A DNA stretch of 37,432 nucleotides from Occallatibacter sp. (lineage in GTDB: Bacteria; Acidobacteriota; Terriglobia; Terriglobales; Acidobacteriaceae): the NCBI GenBank assembly GCA_031296305.1, contig JARLFZ010000032.1:1-37432 (forward strand). Reading direction: 5' to 3'. A program made the translations under genes and the position numbers. Numbering within the stretch: position 1 is the stretch's first letter; each line of letters starts with the position of its first letter. The notes beneath the pieces were generated by a model. The model was not told the origin of the DNA and made no database searches. It was given only the letters and a program-made list of their open reading frames with translations. Shown in pieces: positions 16,473 through 25,245 of the stretch.

Positions 16473-18611
16473 ATGATCGAACCGGAGCAGAATTCCCTGT
16501 ATAATTCGATAGACGAACAAATTATGAACCTCTCCGCAATCGCCCATCCAAACGCGACTCAAGACGCTTTTGTGGTCACGAATCCGGACCTGGACCTGAG
16601 CCCGATGACGGGAATGACCCGTCAGCACTATATCGAGTGTGCGCAATATGTTCTGGGGCGCGCCTTCCGGCACGTGAAGTCTTTTGACCAGCCGATAGTT
16701 TTTCCGCTGGTGCCGGGCAAATCCTATCCACAGCCGAATGACCCGGAATGGCGCGTTCGCTCGTTTGAGTTCGAGGCGTTGGAGAGGACGTTCAACCTTG
16801 CGGCGCCGCTGATCCACATCGACCCAGAAATGTCGATCGGCAACATCAAATTGCGCGATTACTATTGCCATCACTTCTACAACGCGCTTACGCCGGGACA
16901 CGTGAACAGCCTGCCGCTGCCCGAGGATTTGCCTGACGCGACCTATCAGTTCACCTGCGAGTTCGGCGGATTGACGAAGACGCTCCTGCTGATGCCCGAT
17001 GTGCTGTGGCCGCATTTGTCGCAACAGCAACGCGATGCGATGGCCGTCACCATTTCCAAGTGGGCGCATCACCGCACCACGCAAAACAACTGGCGGTTGT
17101 TCAATATCTGCGCGCTTTCATTTCTGAAAAAGCACGGCTACGCCATCGACGACGATCTGCTCAAGAGCCACCTGATGTGGATCGCGTCGTACCATGCAGG
17201 CAACGGCTGGTATCTGGAGCAAAGTTACAACTACTACACGATCAGTCTTTTTGTGGTTTACGGAACGATCTGGAGCCAGGCTTTCGGCCGCGAGCATTAT
17301 CCCGAGATCGCCGCGGTGCTCGAAAAAAGTTTTGCAGAACTGTTTCAGACCTACACCAACTTTTTCGGGCGCAACGGCTTCATCAACATGTGGGCACGCA
17401 GCATCTGCTATCGCTCCTGGATTTCGGGGGGCTTTCCGGCGTCTTTCCTGCTCGAGCAAAAACCGCCGTTCGATCCCGGATGGGCGCGGCGCTTGTGCTC
17501 CGGATCGATTCTGCAGTTCACCGGGCGGGAAGATTTTTACCAGAACGACATTCCCAGCCTGGGCTTTTACGGCCATCGCGAGTTCGCGATCCAGAGCTAC
17601 AGTTGCCCGGCCAGCCCGTTCATCATGTTTCTGCCGTTCATCGCCCTGGCGTTGCCTGAAGGCGCGCCTTTCTGGACCGCCAAAGAAAACGACGGCATGT
17701 GGGCAAAGCTCGGCGCGAAATCAAAGAGAACGATTCTGGAAAAACCGGGGATTGTTCTCGTCAACCATGGCTCGAGCGGAAGTTCGGAGATCGTCTCCGG
17801 CAAGGTGTACGACGACGATCACAACTATTCCAAGCTGGTGTTTAATACGCATTTCCCGTGGGAGAACCACAATCGCAAGGGCGGCACATCGCAGGAGTAC
17901 AGCTTCCGCAGCCTGGACCCGCGCGATTTGCGGGGCGTCGACATCAATTTCTACCTCACCGGCCGCACCGTCGATAACACGGCAGCAAAGAGCGGCGCGT
18001 ACAGCACTTCGCAGAGCATGCTCTTCAACGGCGTGCGCAATGGCGTGCTCTACCGGCAACTGATCCTGCGCAAGCCGCCGAACAATGGCGTCGGTTACCT
18101 CATCGACCTTGCGGAAATCACTGTGCCGGGCGGCGTGGTGCGCGTGGATCGCTGCCGCCTCGCCTTCGAGCACGAACTCACGCTCGGCCATTACGGCCTG
18201 CCCCACATGGGCGGCGAAAGCGCAGTGGTGCGCGCCTTTGAGACGGGCACGGAGCGCGGCATTACAGCCTCCATTCCCGGCCGCCAGGTGGCGCTCATCG
18301 CCTACTCCGGCTGGGACGAAATCGAAAGCCAGGTGCATCGCGGTTTCAACGCTGAGGCGGACGAGAGCACGGTGCTGTACGTTCATCGCAAACGCACCGC
18401 GAAAAATCCGGCGATGGAGTTGATGATCACCGCCATGCTGCACAAGACGGACGATTTCGCCTGGACGCCCGAGGAACTGCGCCCAGTTAAAAATGTCCGG
18501 ATCGTGGACGTGACTTCATCGGGGTCGGTGCTCGGAGCTGAGATCACGTTAGCGGATGACGCCGTCTGTGTGGTCGACTTCAAGGACATAGACGGATTAA
18601 AGAATTCCTGA
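16473..18611 (+). CDS. DUF2264 domain protein, candidate glycoside hydrolase (possibly GH154-type)
   Basis: A 712-residue protein without a signal peptide. The first about 400 residues match the DUF2264 alpha-barrel: CAQYVLGRAFRHVKSFDQ, ISKWAHHRTTQNNWRLFNI, AGNGWYLEQSYNYYTISLF and GFINMWARSICYRSWISGGF. About 410-705 is a beta-rich domain. As I recall, DUF2264 proteins include beta-glucuronidases now placed in GH154; this is from memory and would fit the uronate theme here. The start is uncertain. ATG 16473 lacks a ribosome site, and ATG 16524 (giving 695 aa) lies 19 nt after a TATAAT box (16500-16505) that could start a near-leaderless transcript. It follows the oxidoreductase by 36 nt and ends 13 nt from the convergent GH18 gene. 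Confidence 0.85.
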   Translation: MIEPEQNSLYNSIDEQIMNLSAIAHPNATQDAFVVTNPDLDLSPMTGMTRQHYIECAQYVLGRAFRHVKSFDQPIVFPLVPGKSYPQPNDPEWRVRSFEFEALERTFNLAAPLIHIDPEMSIGNIKLRDYYCHHFYNALTPGHVNSLPLPEDLPDATYQFTCEFGGLTKTLLLMPDVLWPHLSQQQRDAMAVTISKWAHHRTTQNNWRLFNICALSFLKKHGYAIDDDLLKSHLMWIASYHAGNGWYLEQSYNYYTISLFVVYGTIWSQAFGREHYPEIAAVLEKSFAELFQTYTNFFGRNGFINMWARSICYRSWISGGFPASFLLEQKPPFDPGWARRLCSGSILQFTGREDFYQNDIPSLGFYGHREFAIQSYSCPASPFIMFLPFIALALPEGAPFWTAKENDGMWAKLGAKSKRTILEKPGIVLVNHGSSGSSEIVSGKVYDDDHNYSKLVFNTHFPWENHNRKGGTSQEYSFRSLDPRDLRGVDINFYLTGRTVDNTAAKSGAYSTSQSMLFNGVRNGVLYRQLILRKPPNNGVGYLIDLAEITVPGGVVRVDRCRLAFEHELTLGHYGLPHMGGESAVVRAFETGTERGITASIPGRQVALIAYSGWDEIESQVHRGFNAEADESTVLYVHRKRTAKNPAMELMITAMLHKTDDFAWTPEELRPVKNVRIVDVTSSGSVLGAEITLADDAVCVVDFKDIDGLKNS
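16500..16505 (+). promoter_or_regulatory. Perfect -10 box near the DUF2264 start
   Basis: TATAAT at 16500-16505, 19 nt before the alternative start ATG 16524. I see no good -35. If used, it would separate the DUF2264 gene from the oxidoreductase and favour the shorter protein. Confidence 0.3.
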
Positions 18612-18624
18612 CGGCTCTCGCAGC

Positions 18625-19683
18625 TCAGTGACTCGCTGTTCGATCCGTCAGCACCGTCCATATCTCAGGATCCTCCTGGCCAAGCGACCACGAGCAGAAA
18701 CCTTCGAGGCCGCGATCCGCCGCCAATTGATAGCGGTCGCGAAATGTGCGCTGGTCGGTGTAGAAAACCCACTCGCGCAACTGATCGCGGTAGAACCAAA
18801 AGAAAGCAGTGTGATCCGTCGCATCCCAATCGGGCTTGGCGGCAAATTCGGTTGACAGTTGCAGAGCGTCGGCCGCTTTGATGGAGTCTCCGGTCAGATT
18901 GGGCCGCTCATCGCCGGTGGTTTTATCCGTGATGGGCGCGCCGGTGTACCAGTGGTAGCCGTAGAGTGGGATGCCGAGTGAGAGCTTTTCTTTGGGCACA
19001 GACTGCAGCGCGTAGTCTAAATTGTCGACAGTCCATTGCCAGCCGGCAACGGGGCCGGGCATGGTCCAGCGCGTGTGCTCGTCGTAGGTCATCAGGCAAA
19101 TCAGATCCACTGATTTGGCGAGGGCGGCAAGGTCGTACGCGCCGCGCCAGTCGGTGAACATCCACTTTGAGAATCCGCCATTGCCGGGATAGCCGGGCGC
19201 GTTGGGCACGGTGGCGATGGTGAGCTTGAGGGCCGCTTTGTGCAGCGTGTTCGCTGAGCGCGCGACCAGTATCGTTAACAACTCGCGGTCAAGATAATCG
19301 ACGTGTTCGAAATCGATTTGGAAGCCAACGTAGCCGTGCAGCCTTGCCTCGCGGAGCAACGCATCGTTCATGCGCTTTTGCGCGGCCTCGCTGCCGGCCA
19401 AATTGTGGAACTTGGTTTTGCCGAAGAGCGCGACGATGGGCATAACCGGCAGGCCCTGGCTTTGCGCGGCTTTGAGCACCGTCGCGTTAGGCGCGCCCGT
19501 TACCAGCCCGCTTTCATCCACGCTGTACCAGGCTGGCACCAGCAGGTCGATCTTGCTCGAGTGGGCGAGGAAAGACCGCACGGAATCGGCGGCGTCGGTC
19601 ATGTAAAAGAGCGCCGACGGCGCGGCGCAGAACGCAGGGCTGGCTAAAAGGCAAAGCCATGCAGCGAGAATCAATCGACGCAT
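18625..19683 (-). CDS. Secreted GH18-family protein (YaaH/SleL-like catalytic domain)
   Basis: A 352-residue exported protein. ATG 19683 gives a signal peptide (MRRLILAAWLCLLASPAFCA) and has GAGGTG about 8 nt upstream. The GH18 barrel motif reads GFQIDFEHVDY at 120-130. The catalytic Glu126 and the neighbouring Asp124 are kept, but the middle Asp of the usual DxDxE is Gln122. LICLMTYDEHTRW and LSLGIPLYGYHWYTG are typical of the YaaH/SleL branch, which cuts N-acetylglucosamine-containing chains. No LysM domain is present. The closest biological role could be peptidoglycan, chitin or chitobiose-core hydrolysis; the sequence does not decide. It diverges from the GH125 gene across 132 bp. Confidence 0.85.
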   Translation of the reverse strand: MRRLILAAWLCLLASPAFCAAPSALFYMTDAADSVRSFLAHSSKIDLLVPAWYSVDESGLVTGAPNATVLKAAQSQGLPVMPIVALFGKTKFHNLAGSEAAQKRMNDALLREARLHGYVGFQIDFEHVDYLDRELLTILVARSANTLHKAALKLTIATVPNAPGYPGNGGFSKWMFTDWRGAYDLAALAKSVDLICLMTYDEHTRWTMPGPVAGWQWTVDNLDYALQSVPKEKLSLGIPLYGYHWYTGAPITDKTTGDERPNLTGDSIKAADALQLSTEFAAKPDWDATDHTAFFWFYRDQLREWVFYTDQRTFRDRYQLAADRGLEGFCSWSLGQEDPEIWTVLTDRTASH

Positions 19684-19741
19684 AACGAAACACCTCACAG
19701 AAATCCACGCGAGAGACCGGTTACGGGGCATTGCTTGAAAC

Positions 19742-19747
19742 TATAAT
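19742..19747 (+). promoter_or_regulatory. Candidate -10 box for the GH125 gene
   Basis: TATAAT at 19742-19747 in the 132-bp divergent gap, about 69 nt before the ATG at 19816. The region 15-18 bp upstream (GGTTACGG) has only a weak -35. Confidence 0.35.
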
Positions 19748-19815
19748 CGAACGGCGCGGTGGTTTGCCGCGAAATGGGTTCATTCGGACTCAATTTTGGT
19801 GGAGTTAGCAGCGCC

Positions 19816-21297
19816 ATGAAAGACGATTCGACGAGAGAGCGGCCGACGCGGCGTGAGGTTCTGCTGGGCGCGGGCGCATGGAGCCTGATGCAGGCGGGGG
19901 CCGGGCGCGCGTTTGCGAAGCAGGCAACGGCGGCGCCCGCGAGCGCGAAACTGCCTCATGCGCGGCCGCCCGTGGCGGATCGCAAGTTTACCTCGCCGGC
20001 GGTGCAAGATGCCATCGCCACATTGCAGCGCCAGATTGCCGACCCGGCTCTGCGCGTGCTGGTGGAAAATTGCCTGCCCAATACGCTCGACACCACTGTC
20101 TATCCCAGCATCGTAGACAAGCATCCCGACACCTATGTGGTCACCGGCGATATCGACGCCATGTGGCTGCGCGACTCCTCGGCGCAGGTGTGGCCCTATC
20201 TGCGGCTGGCGCGCAAGGACGCACGGCTGCGCGTTCTGCTGGAAGGCGTGGTCCGCCGCCAGGCGCGCACGATTCATCTCGATCCCTATGCCAATGCGTT
20301 TACGCGCAACACCACTGATCCGCCGCTCTCCTGGGCGGAGGGCGATCGGACAGAGCATCACGCGGGCGTGGCGGAGCGCAAGTGGGAGATCGATTCGCTG
20401 TGCTTTCCGATTCGGCTGGCGCACGGCTATTGGCAAGCCACAGGCGACATCGGTCCCTTCGATGCGCAGTGGCGCGCGGCGGCGGATGCGATTCTGCGCA
20501 CCTTTACCGAGCAGCAACGCAAACAGACGCAGGGGCCGTACAGTTTCCAGCGCAAGGCCCAATCTCCTTTCGACACGCAGGGGCTTTCGGGATTCGGCAA
20601 CCCGGCGCGGCCCAACGGCATGATCTTCAGCATGTTCCGGCCGTCGGACGATGCCTGCATCTTTCCGCTGCTCGTGCCGTCGAATCTTTTTGCGGCGAAG
20701 GCCCTGGGACAACTGGCGAAGTTGGCCGCACATGCGGCGCATGATACGGCGCTTGCAGCACGGGCCTCGGCGCTGAGCGGTGAAGTGGCGCAGGCCACCG
20801 CGCAACACGGGCGCATGAACCATCCGCAACTAGGCGAGATCTGGGCGTATGAAGTGGACGGCTACGGCGGCCAATTGCTGATGGATGACGCCAACGCTCC
20901 CGGCCTTGTGACACTGGCCTACCTGGGCATCTGCCCGACGAGTGATGACGTGTACCAGCGCACGCGCGCATTCGCGCTCAGCGATGCCAATCCGTATTTC
21001 TTTCGCGGCACGGCGGCAGAAGGAGTGGGTGGGCCGCACATCGGGCTCAACTCCATCTGGCCGATGTCGATCATGTACCGCGCGTTCACGTCGACCGACG
21101 ACGCGGAGATTCGCCAGTGCCTGCGCTGGCTGCGTGACACTACGGCCGGTACAGGCTTCATGCACGAGTCGTTCAACAAGGACAATCCATCGAAGTACAC
21201 GCGCTCGTGGTTTGCGTGGGCCAACACGCTCTTCGGCGAGCTAATGCTGACACTCGCCGACCAGAAGCCGGCGCTGCTGGCGGCGCCGTTGAGCTAG
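19816..21297 (+). CDS. GH125 exo-alpha-1,6-mannosidase, Tat-type export signal
   Basis: A 493-residue enzyme of the former DUF1237 family, GH125, metal-independent inverting exo-alpha-1,6-mannosidases acting on yeast mannan and N-glycan branches. The N-terminus from ATG 19816 carries RREVLLGAGAWSLMQAGAG, a twin-arginine signal, so it is probably exported folded. Family motifs are VVTGDIDAMWLRDSSAQVWP, AFTRNTTDP, WEIDSLCFPIRLAHGYW, GMIFSMFRPSDDA and GFMHESFNKDN. Likely acid and base are Asp193 (EIDS) and Glu451 (HESF), by analogy with the Clostridium perfringens enzyme. An in-frame ATG at 19774 would add 14 residues and push the signal inward. The stop TAG overlaps the stop of the convergent esterase within CTAG at 21294-21297. 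Confidence 0.92.
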   Translation: MKDDSTRERPTRREVLLGAGAWSLMQAGAGRAFAKQATAAPASAKLPHARPPVADRKFTSPAVQDAIATLQRQIADPALRVLVENCLPNTLDTTVYPSIVDKHPDTYVVTGDIDAMWLRDSSAQVWPYLRLARKDARLRVLLEGVVRRQARTIHLDPYANAFTRNTTDPPLSWAEGDRTEHHAGVAERKWEIDSLCFPIRLAHGYWQATGDIGPFDAQWRAAADAILRTFTEQQRKQTQGPYSFQRKAQSPFDTQGLSGFGNPARPNGMIFSMFRPSDDACIFPLLVPSNLFAAKALGQLAKLAAHAAHDTALAARASALSGEVAQATAQHGRMNHPQLGEIWAYEVDGYGGQLLMDDANAPGLVTLAYLGICPTSDDVYQRTRAFALSDANPYFFRGTAAEGVGGPHIGLNSIWPMSIMYRAFTSTDDAEIRQCLRWLRDTTAGTGFMHESFNKDNPSKYTRSWFAWANTLFGELMLTLADQKPALLAAPLS

Positions 21298-23570
21298 GGT
21301 GTCGCGCCGGTCAGCGACGCGAGCGGTGTTGAATCCTGACTCAGGTCGTTCGTGCCTTGCAGCGGATCGCTTTCCGTGAGCCGCGGCTTCAACGCACGTT
21401 CGAGATCGGGAATATCGTAGTGGAGCAGCACGCCGGGAATCACGTCTTCAGGCGCGCCGGTGGGCAGTGGCGCATCCAGAAGACTGCGATAGCTTGAGAG
21501 CACATGATTGACATCGATGTGCCGAATGCGGCGATCGAGCACGCCGGCATGCAGCAACACCAGACCCATGTGGCCGCTCGCCTGAGCCGAGATACGCGCC
21601 GGATCGACGTCTGCGCGGCTCGAAAGATAATCAATGGCGCGAATCACGTCGTCGGTGCGCAAGCCCACCAGCGTGCGCCCAACCAGATCGGCGCGCAGGC
21701 TGAGCAAATAGAAAGGCCCAAGCACCGACGCCTTCATGTCGTCAGCACCCGGCGGCGAGGGGCGCGGAGTGATGGCCAGAACCAGGTTGCCCTGCGCAGC
21801 GAGCGCATCGAATTTCGTCTTGTTGGCGCGCGCGATCGGGTCTGACCCGTGAATGGAGTTGGGAACCACGAGCAGGACCGCAGGATGCCGGCCTGCGCCG
21901 GTGGGAACGGCGAGGTCTGCCTCGAGATCGAGATTTCCTTCCGACGGGAAAGCAACCGGTCCGCTCTTCGCGCTCAACACGTCTACCGCGAATTTTGTTT
22001 TGCCGGGTTGGGCTGCGGCGCCGGTAGTGTCGCGAATCAGGGTTCCGAGCGCTGCAAATGCGATGAGGGGCCGGTGCGCGGGAACGATGCGCGCCGCACG
22101 CTTTTTATTCAGCGTGAAAACGGAAGCGCAGCCGGGAAAGCTCGTGGCCACCTGGCCCGTGGTTGTCACCTGGAAGGCATCTTTGGGAATATTGGCAATC
22201 AGGGCCATACCAGCGCGCGGGCCGTTGGCGGAGGGAACAAAAGGGTGGTCCGCGTCGGCGCCGGGCTGGAGATTGCGCAGGAAGAAGCTGACGATGTCGC
22301 CCATGATGGGCTGGAGTGCGCCGTGGCCGCCGGGGCCGGTGATCCATTGCAGCTTCGCGTTCGGAGAAACGTGATTCGTGGTGTCGGAATTGACGGCCGG
22401 GACGGTGGGTGTGGGCGGAACGGAGGGCCCCGCATTGCTCACGGGTGTACCGGCGCTTGCCGGATCGAAGAGCGCGTAAAAGCGGCGAGCCTCGATCACA
22501 CTTTCACGCGCGCCGGCAAAAGGAAACATATCGGAGTAAGTGGAGAGCACAGCATAAGCACGCGGCGCGGCGAGCTCCACCCAATCGGGAAAACCCAGGC
22601 CGGAGGAGATGAAGCGCGGTGTCGACTGTTCGGCATCCTGCGGTCCGAGCGTGGGCAGCAGCGCGTCGAATGAGGTGATGTAGCAGGCCGTGCCGGTGGC
22701 CGCGATGCGCGTGTCGAGCGCGCTGGTCAGAGCGGTGACGGTGCCTCCGCCGGAACAGCCCACGGCGCCGATGCGATGCGGATCGACTTCGGGAAGCGAT
22801 TCGAGATAATCCACACCGCGCATTGCATCCCAGATCTCGTATTTCGCAAAGGTCTCGCCGATGAGCATCGGCTGCAGGCTGGCTTCGCCGTGTTCGCCGG
22901 TGGCGGCCCTGGCCAGTGTGGCGCCGGGCTTTGCGGGATCGGGATACTGCAGACGCTCGCCTTGGCCGATGGGGTCGTAGGAAAGCACGATGAAGCCGTT
23001 ACGCGCGAAGGTTGCTGCCACGGGCGCATCGCCGGCCTTCCCCGTGGCGCCGTGCCCGGGCGTCATCAGGATTGCGGCGCGCTTCGACCCCGGCGACGAA
23101 GACCCGCCGCCGGGGGCCCCACGCTTGCCGCCGGGCGCATCGCCATCGGACACGTAGAGCAAGGCGGTGACAAAGAAATTCGGCTGGCTCTCAAAAATTA
23201 TTTTGCGAATGCGGAAACCTTCGGCCTGCGTCTCGCCCAACACCTTCGCGTTGAGGGGAGTGCGCTCGGGAAACGCGCCGATGAGCGCAAGAATCTGGCT
23301 GCGCACCTTCGCTTGGCGCGCCTCGGCTTGTTGCCGCGTGTGGATTGCCGCAACAGCAGTTGCGCGGCTGGCAGCGTCTTGCGTGGCGATGCCGTCGAGA
23401 AACTGATCGAGCTCGAAGCGACCCCGATTGGCCGGGTCGGCTGCACGGTTGCGCGACGCGGGTGCTGTGTTCTGCGTTTGGGCGCCAGGCGGTGCGGTTT
23501 GGGCCGCGGTCAGGCCGATCGATGAAATCGCAGAGAGGGCGAAAAGAAAAGCAAAATGGGTCCGAATCAT
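21294..23570 (-). CDS. Secreted tandem alpha/beta-hydrolase (acetylxylan-esterase-like)
   Basis: A 758-residue exported esterase-like protein. ATG 23570 gives a signal peptide (MIRTHFAFLFALSAISSIGLTAAQ) with AAGGCAGAG before it; the open frame runs further upstream but without family sequence. The first alpha/beta-hydrolase domain (about 100-380) has GHGATGKAG, SYDPIGQGERLQYPD and the nucleophile elbow GAVGCSGGG with Ser273. A Gly/Ser/Pro-rich loop sits at 143-162. The second half (about 420-740) is also hydrolase-like: VDYLESLPEVDPHRIGAVGC in the first domain aligns with IDYLSSRADVDPARISAQAS in the second, but the nucleophile position there is Gly666, so the copy appears inactive. Family resemblance is to carbohydrate acetyl esterases and acylaminoacyl-peptidase-like hydrolases. 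Deacetylation of xylan or pectin is a reasonable guess. Confidence 0.82.
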   Translation of the reverse strand: MIRTHFAFLFALSAISSIGLTAAQTAPPGAQTQNTAPASRNRAADPANRGRFELDQFLDGIATQDAASRATAVAAIHTRQQAEARQAKVRSQILALIGAFPERTPLNAKVLGETQAEGFRIRKIIFESQPNFFVTALLYVSDGDAPGGKRGAPGGGSSSPGSKRAAILMTPGHGATGKAGDAPVAATFARNGFIVLSYDPIGQGERLQYPDPAKPGATLARAATGEHGEASLQPMLIGETFAKYEIWDAMRGVDYLESLPEVDPHRIGAVGCSGGGTVTALTSALDTRIAATGTACYITSFDALLPTLGPQDAEQSTPRFISSGLGFPDWVELAAPRAYAVLSTYSDMFPFAGARESVIEARRFYALFDPASAGTPVSNAGPSVPPTPTVPAVNSDTTNHVSPNAKLQWITGPGGHGALQPIMGDIVSFFLRNLQPGADADHPFVPSANGPRAGMALIANIPKDAFQVTTTGQVATSFPGCASVFTLNKKRAARIVPAHRPLIAFAALGTLIRDTTGAAAQPGKTKFAVDVLSAKSGPVAFPSEGNLDLEADLAVPTGAGRHPAVLLVVPNSIHGSDPIARANKTKFDALAAQGNLVLAITPRPSPPGADDMKASVLGPFYLLSLRADLVGRTLVGLRTDDVIRAIDYLSSRADVDPARISAQASGHMGLVLLHAGVLDRRIRHIDVNHVLSSYRSLLDAPLPTGAPEDVIPGVLLHYDIPDLERALKPRLTESDPLQGTNDLSQDSTPLASLTGATP

Positions 23571-23707
23571 GTCTCTGCCTTGATACGCCTTTGGCGCGTG
23601 GAGGGTCAACAGATTTCGGGCGTAGATAGTGCGCATTCGTTTAGGCCAGAGTGCAGGCCAGCCGGTATTCTGATCAGACTGATGACAAGCCGGGGGTTGA
23701 TGAGACG

Positions 23708-25132
23708 ATGCGCCGCGCTTGCGTGATCGGATCGGGCCCGAACGGGCTGGCTGCCGCCATCGTGCTGGCGCAAGCGGGGCTGCGCGTGGACGTCTACGAG
23801 GCGGAAGTCGAGCCGGGTGGCGCAAGCCGCACAATGCCACTCACGCTGCCGGGGTTTTCGCACGACTTCGGCTCGGCCGTCCATCCCTTTGCGGCGGGAT
23901 CGCCGTTTTTCAATACGCTTCCGCTCGCGGAGCACGGATTGGAGTGGATCCACGGCGACGCGCCGCTGGCGCATCCGCTCGACGACGGCACTGCAGTGGT
24001 GCTGGAGCGCGACCTGGCCGCAACTGAGCGCGCGCTGGGCGAAGACGGCAAGGCGTGGCGGCGTTTGATGCAGCCCGCGGCCGATGATTGGCAGGAATTT
24101 GCTCGAGATTCGCTGGGACCGTTGCTGCGCGTGCCGCATCATCCGTTGCGCATGGCGAAGTTCGGATTGAGTGCACTCGATTCCGCGCAAGGTTTCGCGA
24201 CGAGACATTTTTCGAATGCGCGTACGCGCGCCGTGTTTGCGGGATTGGCGGGGCACTCCTGCCTGAGCTTCGATGAGGCGTTGAGCGCAACCATCGGATG
24301 GCTGTTCGGCATCACGATTCATGCGGTGGGTTGGCCGATACCGCGCGGCGGCGCGAGCGCAATTGCTCAGGCGCTCATCAGTTATCTGCGCTCGCACGGC
24401 GGCACGGTGCACACTTCGTGCCGCATCGATGCCGCGGCGTTCAAAGAGCTCGAAGCTGATTCCGAGTTGGTGTTATTCGACACCGCGCCGCGGCAACTGC
24501 TGGCGATTGCCGGCGACCGGATTGGCAAGGGCTACCGGCGGGCGTGTGAGCGATTCCAGCCTGGGCCGGGCGCATTCAAGATCGACTACGCGCTTTCCGA
24601 TCCTGTCCCGTGGCGCGCGCAGGAATGCCGGAGAGCCATCACGGTGCACCTGGGCGGAACGCTCGAAGAAATTGCCGCTTCGGAATACGCCGTGGCGCAC
24701 GGCCGGTGTGCGGAACGGCCCTTCGTGCTGGCTGCTCAGCCCACGCTCTTCGATACGACACGCGCGCCCGCGGGCAAACATGTGCTGTGGGTGTATTGTC
24801 ACGTGCCGAACGGGGCGGCATTCGATATGAGCAAACGCATTGACGCGCAAATCGAGCGCTTCGCTCCCGGCTTCCGCGATTGCATTCTGGCGCGTCACGT
24901 CTCTGCGCCGGCAACACTGGAAGCGATGGACGCAAATCTTCTCGGAGGCGACATCGGCGGCGGCGCATTGTCGCTGCGCCAGATGATTCTCCGGCCCACT
25001 CTGCGCGGCTACGCGACGGGCACCAGGAATTTGTATCTGTGCTCGGCGTCGACGCCCCCCGGAGGCGGAGTGCATGGCATGTGCGGATTTCATGCGGCGC
25101 AGCTGGCACTGCGGCAGATGAAGAAAAGTTGA
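23708..25132 (+). CDS. Phytoene-desaturase-like FAD-dependent oxidoreductase (COG1233 type)
   Basis: A 474-residue flavoprotein. The dinucleotide-binding fold is at the very N-terminus: ACVIGSGPNGLAAAIVLAQA (GxGxxG at 8-13), then DVYEAEVEPGGASRT. The C-terminal FAD motif YLCSASTPPGGGVHGMCGFH is typical of the phytoene desaturase/CrtI-like superfamily. There is no signal peptide. No other carotenoid gene is nearby, so the substrate is unknown and a carotenoid role should not be assumed. ATG 23708 is chosen because the Rossmann strand follows directly; ATG 23651 would add 19 residues. It diverges from the esterase and runs into a bidirectional terminator. Confidence 0.85.
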   Translation: MRRACVIGSGPNGLAAAIVLAQAGLRVDVYEAEVEPGGASRTMPLTLPGFSHDFGSAVHPFAAGSPFFNTLPLAEHGLEWIHGDAPLAHPLDDGTAVVLERDLAATERALGEDGKAWRRLMQPAADDWQEFARDSLGPLLRVPHHPLRMAKFGLSALDSAQGFATRHFSNARTRAVFAGLAGHSCLSFDEALSATIGWLFGITIHAVGWPIPRGGASAIAQALISYLRSHGGTVHTSCRIDAAAFKELEADSELVLFDTAPRQLLAIAGDRIGKGYRRACERFQPGPGAFKIDYALSDPVPWRAQECRRAITVHLGGTLEEIAASEYAVAHGRCAERPFVLAAQPTLFDTTRAPAGKHVLWVYCHVPNGAAFDMSKRIDAQIERFAPGFRDCILARHVSAPATLEAMDANLLGGDIGGGALSLRQMILRPTLRGYATGTRNLYLCSASTPPGGGVHGMCGFHAAQLALRQMKKS

Positions 25133-25140
25133 GACGGCTG

Positions 25141-25208
25141 CGAAAAAAGAAGGCCGCTTGCTGGTATGGCTCTGTGCTTTCCCTAAAGCACAGCCTCAGC
25201 AAACGGCC
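25141..25208 (-). terminator. Nested long hairpin terminator between convergent genes
   Basis: The outer arms GGCCGCTTGCT (25152-25162) and AGCAAACGGCC (25198-25208) enclose an inner hairpin TGTGCTTT/AAAGCACA with loop CCCT (about 25173-25192). On the minus strand the structure is followed by TTCTTTTTT (complement of 25143-25151), so it should stop the crp-side transcript. It also lies just after the flavoprotein stop on the + strand and may work both ways. Confidence 0.8.
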
Positions 25209-25245
25209 GGTTGAGTCTTTCCCCAGGAGGACTAAATCTTTGGTG

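Noticed and set aside
23571..23840. A 90-residue N-terminal extension of the esterase frame
   Set aside because: The extension is Arg/Pro-rich and overlaps the divergent flavoprotein gene; the signal peptide starts at 23570.
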